Shown piece after piece: positions 57,405 through 64,000 of a stretch of DNA of 64,000 bases (position 1 is its first letter; the number at the start of each line of letters is the position of its first letter). The notes beneath the pieces are model-generated. The model saw only the letters and a program-made list of their open reading frames with translations. It was not told the origin of the DNA and did no database searches. The stretch comes from Prochlorococcus sp. AG-402-N08 (GTDB lineage: Bacteria > Cyanobacteriota > Cyanobacteriia > PCC-6307 > Cyanobiaceae). Location of the stretch: the NCBI GenBank assembly GCA_003216535.1, contig QCIS01000006.1:1-64000 (forward strand), in the 5' to 3' direction. The position numbers and the translations under genes were made by a program.

Positions 57405-57769
57405 AAAGGGATTTCACTAGAGTTACTACTAGAATATTGGTTATTATCAGAGTCTTTTCGAGAGCCTAGTAAGTTTAATCTATCTACCCTAACAACTGGT
57501 TTATATCTATCTTCGCCAGTATTTTTATCTTTCCAACTATCAATTTTAAAGCTTCCTGTTATTCCAATTAAAGATCCTTTCTTAACGTAATCTGCGGCTA
57601 TTTGTGCTTGCTTACCCCATATCTCTAAATTAAACCAGTCTGGTTCTTCATCTCTGCTTCTTCTGTTAACTGCAAGTGTGAAATTTGCTACGATACTGCC
57701 AGATTCAAAATATCTGACATCTGGTTCTCTTCCTGCTCTGCCAACGAGGTTAATAGTGTTAATTTCCAT
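57401..57769 (-). CDS. ssb: Single-stranded DNA-binding protein
   Basis: SSB coats single-stranded DNA during replication and repair. It is a 122-residue OB-fold protein: MEINTINLVGRAGREPDVRYFESGSIVANFTLAVNRRS, then WFNLEIWGKQAQIAADYVKKGSLIGITG. The C-terminal tail is short (SNSSEIPF) and ends in Ile-Pro-Phe, the usual protein-docking end, though with one acidic residue rather than the typical DDD. It is divergent from mreB and overlaps dedA by 4 bases. Confidence 0.95.
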   Translation of the reverse strand: MEINTINLVGRAGREPDVRYFESGSIVANFTLAVNRRSRDEEPDWFNLEIWGKQAQIAADYVKKGSLIGITGSFKIDSWKDKNTGEDRYKPVVRVDRLNLLGSRKDSDNNQYSSSNSSEIPF

Positions 57770-57872
57770 GATTTTTTTTTCTAATACTACTCAAATTTAT
57801 AGATTCTGCTCAAAGTTTTGCGTGCTATTCATAACTAAACGACAGAATTCTGAGAGCTTACTAAAAAATAGA

Positions 57873-57878
57873 TATATT
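57873..57878 (+). promoter_or_regulatory. Candidate -10 box for mreB
   Basis: TATATT lies 28 bases before the mreB GTG start, within an AT-rich stretch in the 131-base ssb-mreB gap. Overlapping alternatives (TATTAT at 57875) make the exact box uncertain. Confidence 0.3.
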
Positions 57879-57900
57879 ATTTATAAAAAGAATTCTTATT

Positions 57901-58953
57901 GTGATTTTTAACAGATTTAAATTTTCTAGAGATATTGGCATAGATTTGGGAACAGCCAATACTCTAATACACGTATCAGGGAAGGGCGTTGTTTTACAAG
58001 AGCCTTCTGTGGTAGCTATGGATTTAGAAGAAGGCATTCCATTAGCTGTTGGTAAAGAAGCAAAGTTAATGCTTGGAAGGACCCCTGGCAATATAAGGGC
58101 CGTAAGACCATTAAGGGATGGGGTTATTGCAGATTTTGATGCCGCAGAACAAATGATAAAAACATTTATTCAAAAATGTAACGAAGGCAAGGGGATAGTA
58201 GCCCCAAGAATAGTGATTGGTATCCCAAGTGGAGTTACTAGTGTTGAGCGAAGAGCAGTAAGAGAAGCTGGATTAGCCGGAGCTAGAGAAGTTCACTTAA
58301 TCGATGAACCCGTTGCAGCAGCAATAGGAGCATCATTACCAGTAACTGAGCCAATTGGAACTATGATTGTCGATATTGGTGGAGGTACTACTGAAGTTGC
58401 AGTATTAAGTTTAGGTGGAACTGTATTGAGTGAATCTGTTCGAATAGCTGGCGATGAAATAAATGAGTCAATTGCGCTATATCTTAAAAAGGTTCACAAC
58501 TTAGTTGTTGGAGAGAGAACCGCAGAAGATATCAAAATTAAAATTGGATCTGCATTTCCAGATGATGATTTTGATAAAACTACTTTGGAGGTTAGAGGTT
58601 TACATCTTTTATCTGGTCTACCTAGGTCAGTCACTTTGACATCAGGAGAAGTCAGGGAAGCCATGGCTGAAACTCTTAGCAAAATAGTGGAAGCTGTGAA
58701 AAGAACTTTAGAGCGAACCCCCCCTGAACTGGCTGCAGACATTGTTGATAGGGGTATTATGCTTGCAGGAGGTGGAGCTTTAGTGAGAGGTATTAATGAT
58801 TTATTAAGCGATGAAACAGGAATTTTTACCCATATAGCAGAAAATCCACTTCTTTGCGTAGTGAATGGTTGTGGAGAGGTTTTGGATGATTTTAAAAAAC
58901 TGAAAAGAGTTGTTGACACTCCAGAATTTATAAGAAATGCCATAAGAGATTAA
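57901..58953 (+). CDS. mreB: Rod shape-determining protein MreB
   Basis: MreB is the bacterial actin that organises lateral cell-wall synthesis. The phosphate-1 motif [15 protein letters not shown] is at about 11-25, then [21 protein letters not shown], the phosphate-2 motif [20 protein letters not shown] and the adenosine motif [17 protein letters not shown]. The length (350) is normal. The start is GTG at 57901. It is followed by mreC and mreD with 4 and -1 base spacing, the conserved mre operon. Confidence 0.97.
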   Translation: MIFNRFKFSRDIGIDLGTANTLIHVSGKGVVLQEPSVVAMDLEEGIPLAVGKEAKLMLGRTPGNIRAVRPLRDGVIADFDAAEQMIKTFIQKCNEGKGIVAPRIVIGIPSGVTSVERRAVREAGLAGAREVHLIDEPVAAAIGASLPVTEPIGTMIVDIGGGTTEVAVLSLGGTVLSESVRIAGDEINESIALYLKKVHNLVVGERTAEDIKIKIGSAFPDDDFDKTTLEVRGLHLLSGLPRSVTLTSGEVREAMAETLSKIVEAVKRTLERTPPELAADIVDRGIMLAGGGALVRGINDLLSDETGIFTHIAENPLLCVVNGCGEVLDDFKKLKRVVDTPEFIRNAIRD

Positions 58954-58957
58954 TATT

Positions 58958-59707
58958 ATGTTAGGTATCCGACGAATATCTACTAATCGTTGGTGGCATA
59001 AAAAGAAAAATTGGATATTCTTTGCGATTTTTTTATTTTTAGCTTTTGTAAGGATATCAAAGGGATCTTTTTATAAGGATTTTTATTATTTTATTTCAAA
59101 GCCTTTTTGGCCTGGTAAATTTCAAAAAGAAATTGTTCTTGAAAGTATAGACCAAGAAAATTTAGTAAAGTTTAATCTTCTTAAAAAAGATAATCTAAGA
59201 TTGCGGCAAATTTTATCTCTTCAAGAATCATCTAATAACGAAAATATTTCAGCTGCAGTTATTTCTCGAAAAACAGGCAGTTGGTGGAGACAAATAATTT
59301 TAAACAAAGGTTCAAAGGATGGAGTAGAAATTGGTAATATTGTGATTGGTCCGGGTGGATTATTAGGAAGAGTAAAGGATACTTCTTTATTCACTTCGTC
59401 GGTAACTTTAATAACTTCTCCAGAAAGTAAGTTAGGAGTTTGGGTTGATAGAATGCAAATTAATGGATTAATGGTCGGTTTAGGAGATGATTATCCTAGC
59501 CTAATACTTTATTCAAAAGATGCTGATATTAAAGTCGGAGATTTTGTGTCATCATCTCCTGCTAGCACGTTATTACCTCCAAATATCCCTATAGGTATTG
59601 TCCAATCTATAGATGAGACATTGAAATCAAAAAAAATGGCAAAAATTTCACTTTTCGCAAAACCTCATGTAATTGATTGGGTGCAAATTTTGAAAGTAAA
59701 TATTTAA
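58958..59707 (+). CDS. mreC: Rod shape-determining protein MreC
   Basis: MreC is an inner-membrane protein that links MreB to penicillin-binding proteins. It has one membrane segment near residues 23-40 (WIFFAIFLFLAFV), then a coiled coil around ENLVKFNLLKKDNLRLRQILSLQ and the beta-rich periplasmic domain with SWWRQIILNKGSKDGVEIGNIVIGPGGLLGRV. The length (249) is on the short side. It begins 4 bases after mreB and its stop overlaps the mreD start by one base (TAATG). Confidence 0.93.
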   Translation: MLGIRRISTNRWWHKKKNWIFFAIFLFLAFVRISKGSFYKDFYYFISKPFWPGKFQKEIVLESIDQENLVKFNLLKKDNLRLRQILSLQESSNNENISAAVISRKTGSWWRQIILNKGSKDGVEIGNIVIGPGGLLGRVKDTSLFTSSVTLITSPESKLGVWVDRMQINGLMVGLGDDYPSLILYSKDADIKVGDFVSSSPASTLLPPNIPIGIVQSIDETLKSKKMAKISLFAKPHVIDWVQILKVNI

Positions 59708-60225
59708 TGAATAAATTTTTTTCAAAAAAATTATCCATAATAAGTTTTATTCTTATCCCAATTATTTTTTTGTGGCACCCTAATTGGCTTGGATTGTTAG
59801 GTGTTCAGCCATATTGGCCGTTATTTTGGTTATTGCCTTGGTCAATGATTAATGGATCAATCAATGGAATAATATTTGGTTTGTTTTTAGGTTTAATTTT
59901 AGATTCTCTAACTTTAGATGATAGTTTCACTCAAATACCAGGCTTAATTTTTTGTGGTTTTTTGTTTGGGAGAATTAAATTACATAGTAATATTTTGGTG
60001 GGACATTTTAGGTATGGTTTAATTTGTTCTTTTGGAAGTTTTTTATGCGGGACTCTTTATTTTTTACAAATTTTGTTTAGAAATTTTTCAGATAATAATT
60101 TTTTAATGTTTATTCCAAGTGTTAAAAATATCTTAGCTGAAGTTTTTTTGACAGGTTTTTTTGCTCCCTTTATTTGCTCCCAACTTTTAAGAATGTTTAA
60201 ATTTTCAAGAAGAAAATATCAGTAA
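59707..60225 (+). CDS. mreD: Rod shape-determining protein MreD
   Basis: MreD is the small, poorly conserved integral membrane partner of MreC. I place the start at the ATG of TAATG (59707) because an upstream in-frame ATG at 59677 lies within mreC. The resulting 172 residues have about five membrane segments (for example ISFILIPIIFLWHP, IIFGLFLGLILDSLTL, YGLICSFGSFLCGTLYFL, AEVFLTGFFAPFICS). Assignment rests mainly on position after mreBC and topology. Confidence 0.88.
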   Translation: MNKFFSKKLSIISFILIPIIFLWHPNWLGLLGVQPYWPLFWLLPWSMINGSINGIIFGLFLGLILDSLTLDDSFTQIPGLIFCGFLFGRIKLHSNILVGHFRYGLICSFGSFLCGTLYFLQILFRNFSDNNFLMFIPSVKNILAEVFLTGFFAPFICSQLLRMFKFSRRKYQ

Positions 60226-60404
60226 TAAATTCCGCCAAGAAGTAAAAAGTTTAAAAAAAAATTTATATCTTCAAATTAATTAAAATTTTTGTAAACCTAT
60301 GGAATATCTCTTTGAGGGTTCGTAATGTTATATTTTTAATTGTTAGAATAAATATTCAATGCAATAGTTCTTTGCTTTGAAATATCTAGAAATCTTTTTT
60401 AACT

Positions 60405-61151
60405 ATGTCAAAAGCAAGAATTTTAGTTGTTGATGATGAACCAGCAGTTTTGAAGGTATTAGTTACGAGACTTCAATTAGCTGGGTATCAAGTTTATTCA
60501 GCCACTAACGGCGAAGAAGCTCTTGAGTCTTTTCACAGGGATTCTCCAGACTTGATAGTACTTGATGTTATGCTTCCAAAAATGGATGGATTTGCTGTTT
60601 GTAGAAGAATTAGAGCTGAATCAGTAGTACCAATAATATTCTTAACCGCTCTAGAGGCTATTTCAGAGAGAGTCGCAGGTTTGGATTTAGGGGCTGATGA
60701 TTACTTATCTAAACCATTTAGCCCTAAAGAGTTAGAAGCTAGGATAGCTACTATTTTAAGAAGAATGGGGCCAACTGTATCGGTTACTGAAACTAAAGAA
60801 GTTCCCTCAGGCAAAGGAGTTATGAAATTTGGAAGTTTAGTCGTTGATACTAATCGCAGACAAGTTTCTAGAGCAGGAGATAGAATTAGCCTAACTTATA
60901 CTGAATTTAGCCTTCTAGAATTATTGTTTGACGAACCTGGTAAGGTTGTCCCGAGAGCAGAAATTTTAGAGCAGCTATGGGGTTATCCTCCTCGTAGAGC
61001 TGCAGATTTAAGAGTTGTAGATGTATATGTAGCTAGATTAAGAGGTAAATTGGAACCAGATCCAAGAAATCCAGAATTAATATTAACTGTTAGAGGAATT
61101 GGTTACGCTTCTCAGAGAATTGGCGAAACAGCAACATCTTTGGCAAGTTGA
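60405..61151 (+). CDS. rpaB: Response regulator RpaB (OmpR family)
   Basis: RpaB is the cyanobacterial high-light response regulator that binds HLR1 elements and controls photosystem and stress genes. The receiver domain has acidic pocket VVDDEP (10-12), phospho-acceptor D54 in VLDVMLPKMDG, FLTALEA and the lysine in YLSKPF. The winged-helix DNA-binding domain at about 145-240 has LTYTEFSLLELLFDEPGKVVPRAEILEQLWGY and DVYVARLRGKLEPDP. Length 248 is typical. A 179-base gap separates it from mreD; it holds its promoter and I see no clear ncRNA there. Confidence 0.95.
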   Translation: MSKARILVVDDEPAVLKVLVTRLQLAGYQVYSATNGEEALESFHRDSPDLIVLDVMLPKMDGFAVCRRIRAESVVPIIFLTALEAISERVAGLDLGADDYLSKPFSPKELEARIATILRRMGPTVSVTETKEVPSGKGVMKFGSLVVDTNRRQVSRAGDRISLTYTEFSLLELLFDEPGKVVPRAEILEQLWGYPPRRAADLRVVDVYVARLRGKLEPDPRNPELILTVRGIGYASQRIGETATSLAS

Positions 61152-61201
61152 GCAATAGTTTGATAATTTTATTAAATAAAACAAATATATTAAAATAAAT
61201 T

Positions 61202-62740
61202 TTGTCTGAAATAAAAGAAGCACGTTTACAGAAAGCTAATTTACTCGTTAGTAAAGGATTTGCTTCTTATGCAGGTAGTTTTAGAGTTTCACATAATACC
61301 GAATTTCTTACTCAAAAATTTGATTATTTAGAAAATGGTCAAGAGGAAGACTTCAGTGTTTCTCTTGCTGGAAGAGTTATTGCAAAAAGGATAATGGGTA
61401 AAATTGCCTTTTTTACAATAAGCGATCAAGAAGGTAAGATTCAGCTTTATCTAGATAAAAGGATTATTAATTTAAATTTAGAAAAACAAAAATTACTTTC
61501 TTTTGAAGATATCAAGGAAATAGTAGATATTGGTGATTGGATAGGCGTCTACGGAACTATTAAAAAAACTAATAAAGGTGAGCTTTCAATAAAAGTAGAA
61601 AAATGGGAAATGTTATCCAAATCATTACAACCTTTACCAGATAAATGGCACGGATTGACTGATATTGAAAAAAGATATAGACAACGCTATCTAGATTTAA
61701 TAGTGAATCCTCACTCTAAAAATGTATTTAAAACAAGAGCAAAATGTATAAGTTTTATAAGAAAATGGTTAGATAATAGAAATTTTTTAGAGATAGAGAC
61801 TCCAATCCTGCAATCTGAAGCTGGTGGTGCTGAAGCTAGACCATTTATAACTCATCACAATACATTAGATATTCCGCTGTATTTAAGAATAGCTACAGAA
61901 TTGCATTTAAAAAGAATGGTTGTTGGAGGATTTGAGAAAGTCTATGAATTAGGAAGAATCTTCCGCAATGAGGGGATAAGTACAAGACATAATCCAGAAT
62001 TCACCTCAGTTGAAATTTATCAAGCTTTTTCTGATTATGTCGATATGATGAATTTAACAGAAGAATTAATTAGGGATATCTTAGTTGATGTATGTGGTTC
62101 TTTGATAATAAATTATCAAAATAGAGAAATTGATTTTAGTAAACCTTGGTCAAGAATATCCATGAAAGATATTGTCAAAAAATATACAGGGATTGATTTT
62201 GATTCTTTCAATGGAGACTTTCAAGCTGCAAAACAAGCCGTTAAAAGTATAAATGTTGATTTCTCTAATAAAGTCAATACTATGGGAAGACTTTTAAATG
62301 AGGTCTTCGAGCAAAAAGTAGAATCAAAACTTATAGAACCCACTTTTGTTATCGATTATCCTGTTGAAATTTCTCCTTTGGCTAGGCCTCATCTTGATAA
62401 TAGAGAAATGGTTCAGAGATTTGAATTATTCATTGTTGGTCGAGAGCTAGCAAATGCGTTTAGTGAGTTGATAGATCCAGTAGATCAAAGAAAGAGAATG
62501 CAATTACAGCAATCTCTCAGAGATGAAGGAGATCTTGAGGCTCACTGTATAGATGAAGATTTCTTGAATGCTTTAGAAATAGGTATGCCGCCTACTGGAG
62601 GGTTAGGCATAGGCATTGATAGGCTCATTATGTTAATTACTAATAGCGCATCAATTAGAGATGTAATCCCTTTCCCATTGTTAAAACCAGAAAAAACTTC
62701 AAAAAAAAATGAAAAATTAACCTTGAATGAAGTAAAATAG
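61202..62740 (+). CDS. lysS: Lysyl-tRNA synthetase (class II)
   Basis: LysS charges tRNA-Lys. The OB-fold anticodon-binding domain is at about 50-150 ([31 protein letters not shown]). Class II motifs are seen: motif 1 in [29 protein letters not shown], motif 2 in [25 protein letters not shown], and motif 3 in [18 protein letters not shown]. The length (512) fits. The start is TTG at 61202 (MSEIKEAR); no in-frame ATG occurs nearby. It is 50 bases downstream of rpaB. Confidence 0.97.
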   Translation: MSEIKEARLQKANLLVSKGFASYAGSFRVSHNTEFLTQKFDYLENGQEEDFSVSLAGRVIAKRIMGKIAFFTISDQEGKIQLYLDKRIINLNLEKQKLLSFEDIKEIVDIGDWIGVYGTIKKTNKGELSIKVEKWEMLSKSLQPLPDKWHGLTDIEKRYRQRYLDLIVNPHSKNVFKTRAKCISFIRKWLDNRNFLEIETPILQSEAGGAEARPFITHHNTLDIPLYLRIATELHLKRMVVGGFEKVYELGRIFRNEGISTRHNPEFTSVEIYQAFSDYVDMMNLTEELIRDILVDVCGSLIINYQNREIDFSKPWSRISMKDIVKKYTGIDFDSFNGDFQAAKQAVKSINVDFSNKVNTMGRLLNEVFEQKVESKLIEPTFVIDYPVEISPLARPHLDNREMVQRFELFIVGRELANAFSELIDPVDQRKRMQLQQSLRDEGDLEAHCIDEDFLNALEIGMPPTGGLGIGIDRLIMLITNSASIRDVIPFPLLKPEKTSKKNEKLTLNEVK

Positions 62741-62768
62741 ATTAATTAATCCAATACGAAATTTTTAA

Positions 62769-63017
62769 ATGAGTGGTGAACGTGTTGGTTTCCGTTTCAA
62801 ACACGCGGATGCAGTAGTAAAAAGAAATCCTCAAGGCCGATCTAGAAGAGGATGGGTAATAGAACCAGTAGAGCAAACTACAAGTAGGGGCACAAAAATG
62901 CCTGCATACAAAATTCGCTGGAGAGATAGTGAGAGGCCTGAAACTGTTTTGCAGCATATGTTAATTGCGGATCCAGATCCTTCCCCGCCTCCAAGTTCAG
63001 TCAGTTTAGATTCTTAG
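62769..63017 (+). CDS. Small conserved-looking protein, 82 aa
   Basis: I do not recognise a named family. The product is basic in its first two-thirds (RFKHADAVVKRNPQGRSRRGWV) and then has a tryptophan-containing strand-like segment YKIRWRDSERPETVLQHMLIADP, which resembles a small KOW/SH3-like beta barrel, before a Pro/Ser-rich tail (DPSPPPSSVSLDS). Codon use and a clean ATG 28 bases after lysS support expression, possibly as part of the lysS transcript. It is convergent with smpB (24 bases). Similar short beta-barrel proteins often bind RNA or ribosomes, but this is a guess. Confidence 0.6.
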   Translation: MSGERVGFRFKHADAVVKRNPQGRSRRGWVIEPVEQTTSRGTKMPAYKIRWRDSERPETVLQHMLIADPDPSPPPSSVSLDS

Positions 63018-63041
63018 TTTTAATAACTCTGAATGAAATTT

Positions 63042-63536
63042 TTATCTTTTTAGGGCGGAGTTTATTTCTTTTTTTATACTTTTTTGTTTTTCATCTTGGC
63101 GTTTGTCGTGTAATTTTTTTCCTTTACCGACTCCAATAGTTAGTTTTATCCATGAGCCTTTTAAATAAAGTGATAAAGGAACAATAGTCATTCCTTTTTT
63201 TTCAGTATTGGATTTGATTTTTATTATTTCTTTTTTATGTAGTAGCAACTTTCTATTTCTTAATGGGTCATGATTAAAGAAAGACCCTACATTTATATGT
63301 GGTGAAATGTGAACATTTAATAATAAGATCTCGCCATCTCTGAATGAACAGTACCCATCTCTTAAATTCGCTTTTCCGTTTCTAATGGACTTTACTTCAG
63401 TCCCTAAAAGCTCAATTCCAGCTTCTATTGTTTCAGATATTGAATATTGAAATTTTGCATATCTATTCTCAGCTAAAAGTTTAAAATTATTTTCTTTATT
63501 AGTATTTCTTTTAACTTTGTTTGAATTTTTTGCCAT
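63042..63536 (-). CDS. smpB: SsrA-binding protein SmpB
   Basis: SmpB binds tmRNA and places it in stalled ribosomes during trans-translation. Family motifs are [63 protein letters not shown] and the C-terminal [13 protein letters not shown]. The length (164) is slightly above average because of a basic N-terminus ([14 protein letters not shown]). It is divergent from ruvB by 52 bases. The ClpX/ClpP system that degrades tagged proteins is also in this window. No ssrA gene is seen here. Confidence 0.96.
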   Translation of the reverse strand: MAKNSNKVKRNTNKENNFKLLAENRYAKFQYSISETIEAGIELLGTEVKSIRNGKANLRDGYCSFRDGEILLLNVHISPHINVGSFFNHDPLRNRKLLLHKKEIIKIKSNTEKKGMTIVPLSLYLKGSWIKLTIGVGKGKKLHDKRQDEKQKSIKKEINSALKR

Positions 63537-63588
63537 TTTAGTTGTAAAAAACCTTTCTACTCAGAACAATTGCAATTAACCTTTCATT

Positions 63589-64000
63589 ATGGCAATAATT
63601 TCTTCCAATATAGGTGATAATGACTTTTCTCTTCGCAAAAAAGAGCTAAGGCTAGTTGATTCAAAAATCACTCCAGAAGAAAAGAGAAATAATAATTTGA
63701 ACTTAGCCCGGCCTCTTACTTTTAAAGAATTTATTGGCCAAGAACATCTTAAATCTTCATTAAGAATAGCTATAGATGCTTCAATTTTCAGAAAAGAACC
63801 TTTGGAGCATACTCTTTTATATGGACAGCCTGGTTTAGGTAAGACTACTCTTGCTTTTTTGATAGCCAATGAATTAAATACAAAATGTAGGATAGCTACT
63901 GCACCAGCAATTGAGAGACCTAGAGATATTGTAGGTTTACTTCTTGGATTAAAAGAAGGTGAAGTTTTATTTATCGATGAGATACATCGCTTAAATAGGT
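63589..64000 (+). CDS. ruvB: Holliday junction helicase RuvB, 3' end outside the window
   Basis: RuvB is the AAA+ motor for branch migration with RuvA. The visible 137 residues cover a long polar N-terminal leader (about 45 residues), the [23 protein letters not shown] block, Walker [11 protein letters not shown] (about 82-91), the sensor region and Walker [13 protein letters not shown] at the window edge. In most bacteria the signature is RPxxLxEYIGQ; here it is [11 protein letters not shown], typical for cyanobacteria. The ATG at 63589 is well placed. The C-terminal winged helix is not in the window. Confidence 0.95.
   Translation, partial: MAIISSNIGDNDFSLRKKELRLVDSKITPEEKRNNNLNLARPLTFKEFIGQEHLKSSLRIAIDASIFRKEPLEHTLLYGQPGLGKTTLAFLIANELNTKCRIATAPAIERPRDIVGLLLGLKEGEVLFIDEIHRLNR

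Noticed and set aside
60226-60404. Small RNA in the gap before rpaB
   Set aside because: No stable stem followed by a T-run and no resemblance to known cyanobacterial Yfr RNAs that I can recall; likely promoter and leader only.
62740-62751. GATTAATTAATC palindrome after lysS
   Set aside because: A/T-rich 12-mer with only a 4-bp stem; expected often by chance in this composition.

Overview
The window is a dense, AT-rich piece of core chromosome from a marine picocyanobacterium, most likely a high-light-adapted Prochlorococcus. This rests on the strongly A/T-biased codon use, very short intergenic gaps, a photosystem II gene (psbZ), the sulfolipid pair sqdX/sqdB, the cyanobacterial response regulator RpaB, a plastid-type Ycf23 protein, a cyanobacterial chorismate lyase, and a precorrin-8X methylmutase. 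The species call is an inference from gene content and composition; no 16S gene is present. I count 63 protein genes (two cut by the window edges) and one tRNA. No gap between genes exceeds 300 bases; the largest are about 165-180 bases and hold only promoter-like sequence.

Layout. 0-6 kb: an edge-truncated hypothetical, then a leftward run desC-rplI-dnaB-mnmG-chorismate lyase. 6-11.7 kb: a rightward run of an HTH-like hypothetical, a PLP lyase-like gene, gcvH, gcvP and a small orphan gene. 11.7-16.2 kb: leftward sulfolipid genes (sqdB, sqdX) and rpmI-rplT-TPR-thiG. 16.3-19.2 kb: a SpoIID-type protein and a family 2 glycosyltransferase. 19.2-24.6 kb: leftward tig-clpP-clpX-dnaX. 24.7-28.7 kb: rightward asd-dapA-RNase J. 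28.7-38.9 kb: tilS, ycf23, uvrB, lysC, holA, cobH, mutS on alternating strands. 39-44 kb: psbZ, ribH, tRNA-Gly(GCC), an NTF2-like protein, a GNAT acetyltransferase, secA. 44-47 kb: leftward miaA-infC-gntR-cysE. 47-53 kb: gyrB, a small secreted protein, two CrcB-like genes, mgtE, a group 2 sigma factor. 53-57.8 kb: hydrolase, PfkB kinase, tsaE, ahcY, DedA, ssb. 57.9-64 kb: mreBCD, rpaB, lysS, a small conserved gene, smpB and the start of ruvB.

How the genes work together. Most are housekeeping: replication and repair (dnaB, dnaX, holA, gyrB, ssb, mutS, uvrB, ruvB), protein quality control (tig, clpP, clpX, smpB), translation (rplI, rplT, rpmI, infC, lysS, tRNA and its modifying enzymes mnmG, tilS, miaA, tsaE), the aspartate/lysine pathway (lysC, asd, dapA), C1/S metabolism (gcvH, gcvP, ahcY, cysE), envelope growth (mreBCD, SpoIID, glycosyltransferase, secA) and thylakoid lipids (desC, sqdB, sqdX).

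No phage, insertion sequence, CRISPR, toxin-antitoxin or obvious defence system was found. The items most worth a second look are the tandem CrcB-like pair between gyrB and mgtE, the GntR-cysE unit with an unassigned effector domain, the lyase-like gene next to gcvHP, the large SecA insertion, the nine-base tandem repeat in tig, hairpins built over stop codons, and several lineage-restricted small proteins.
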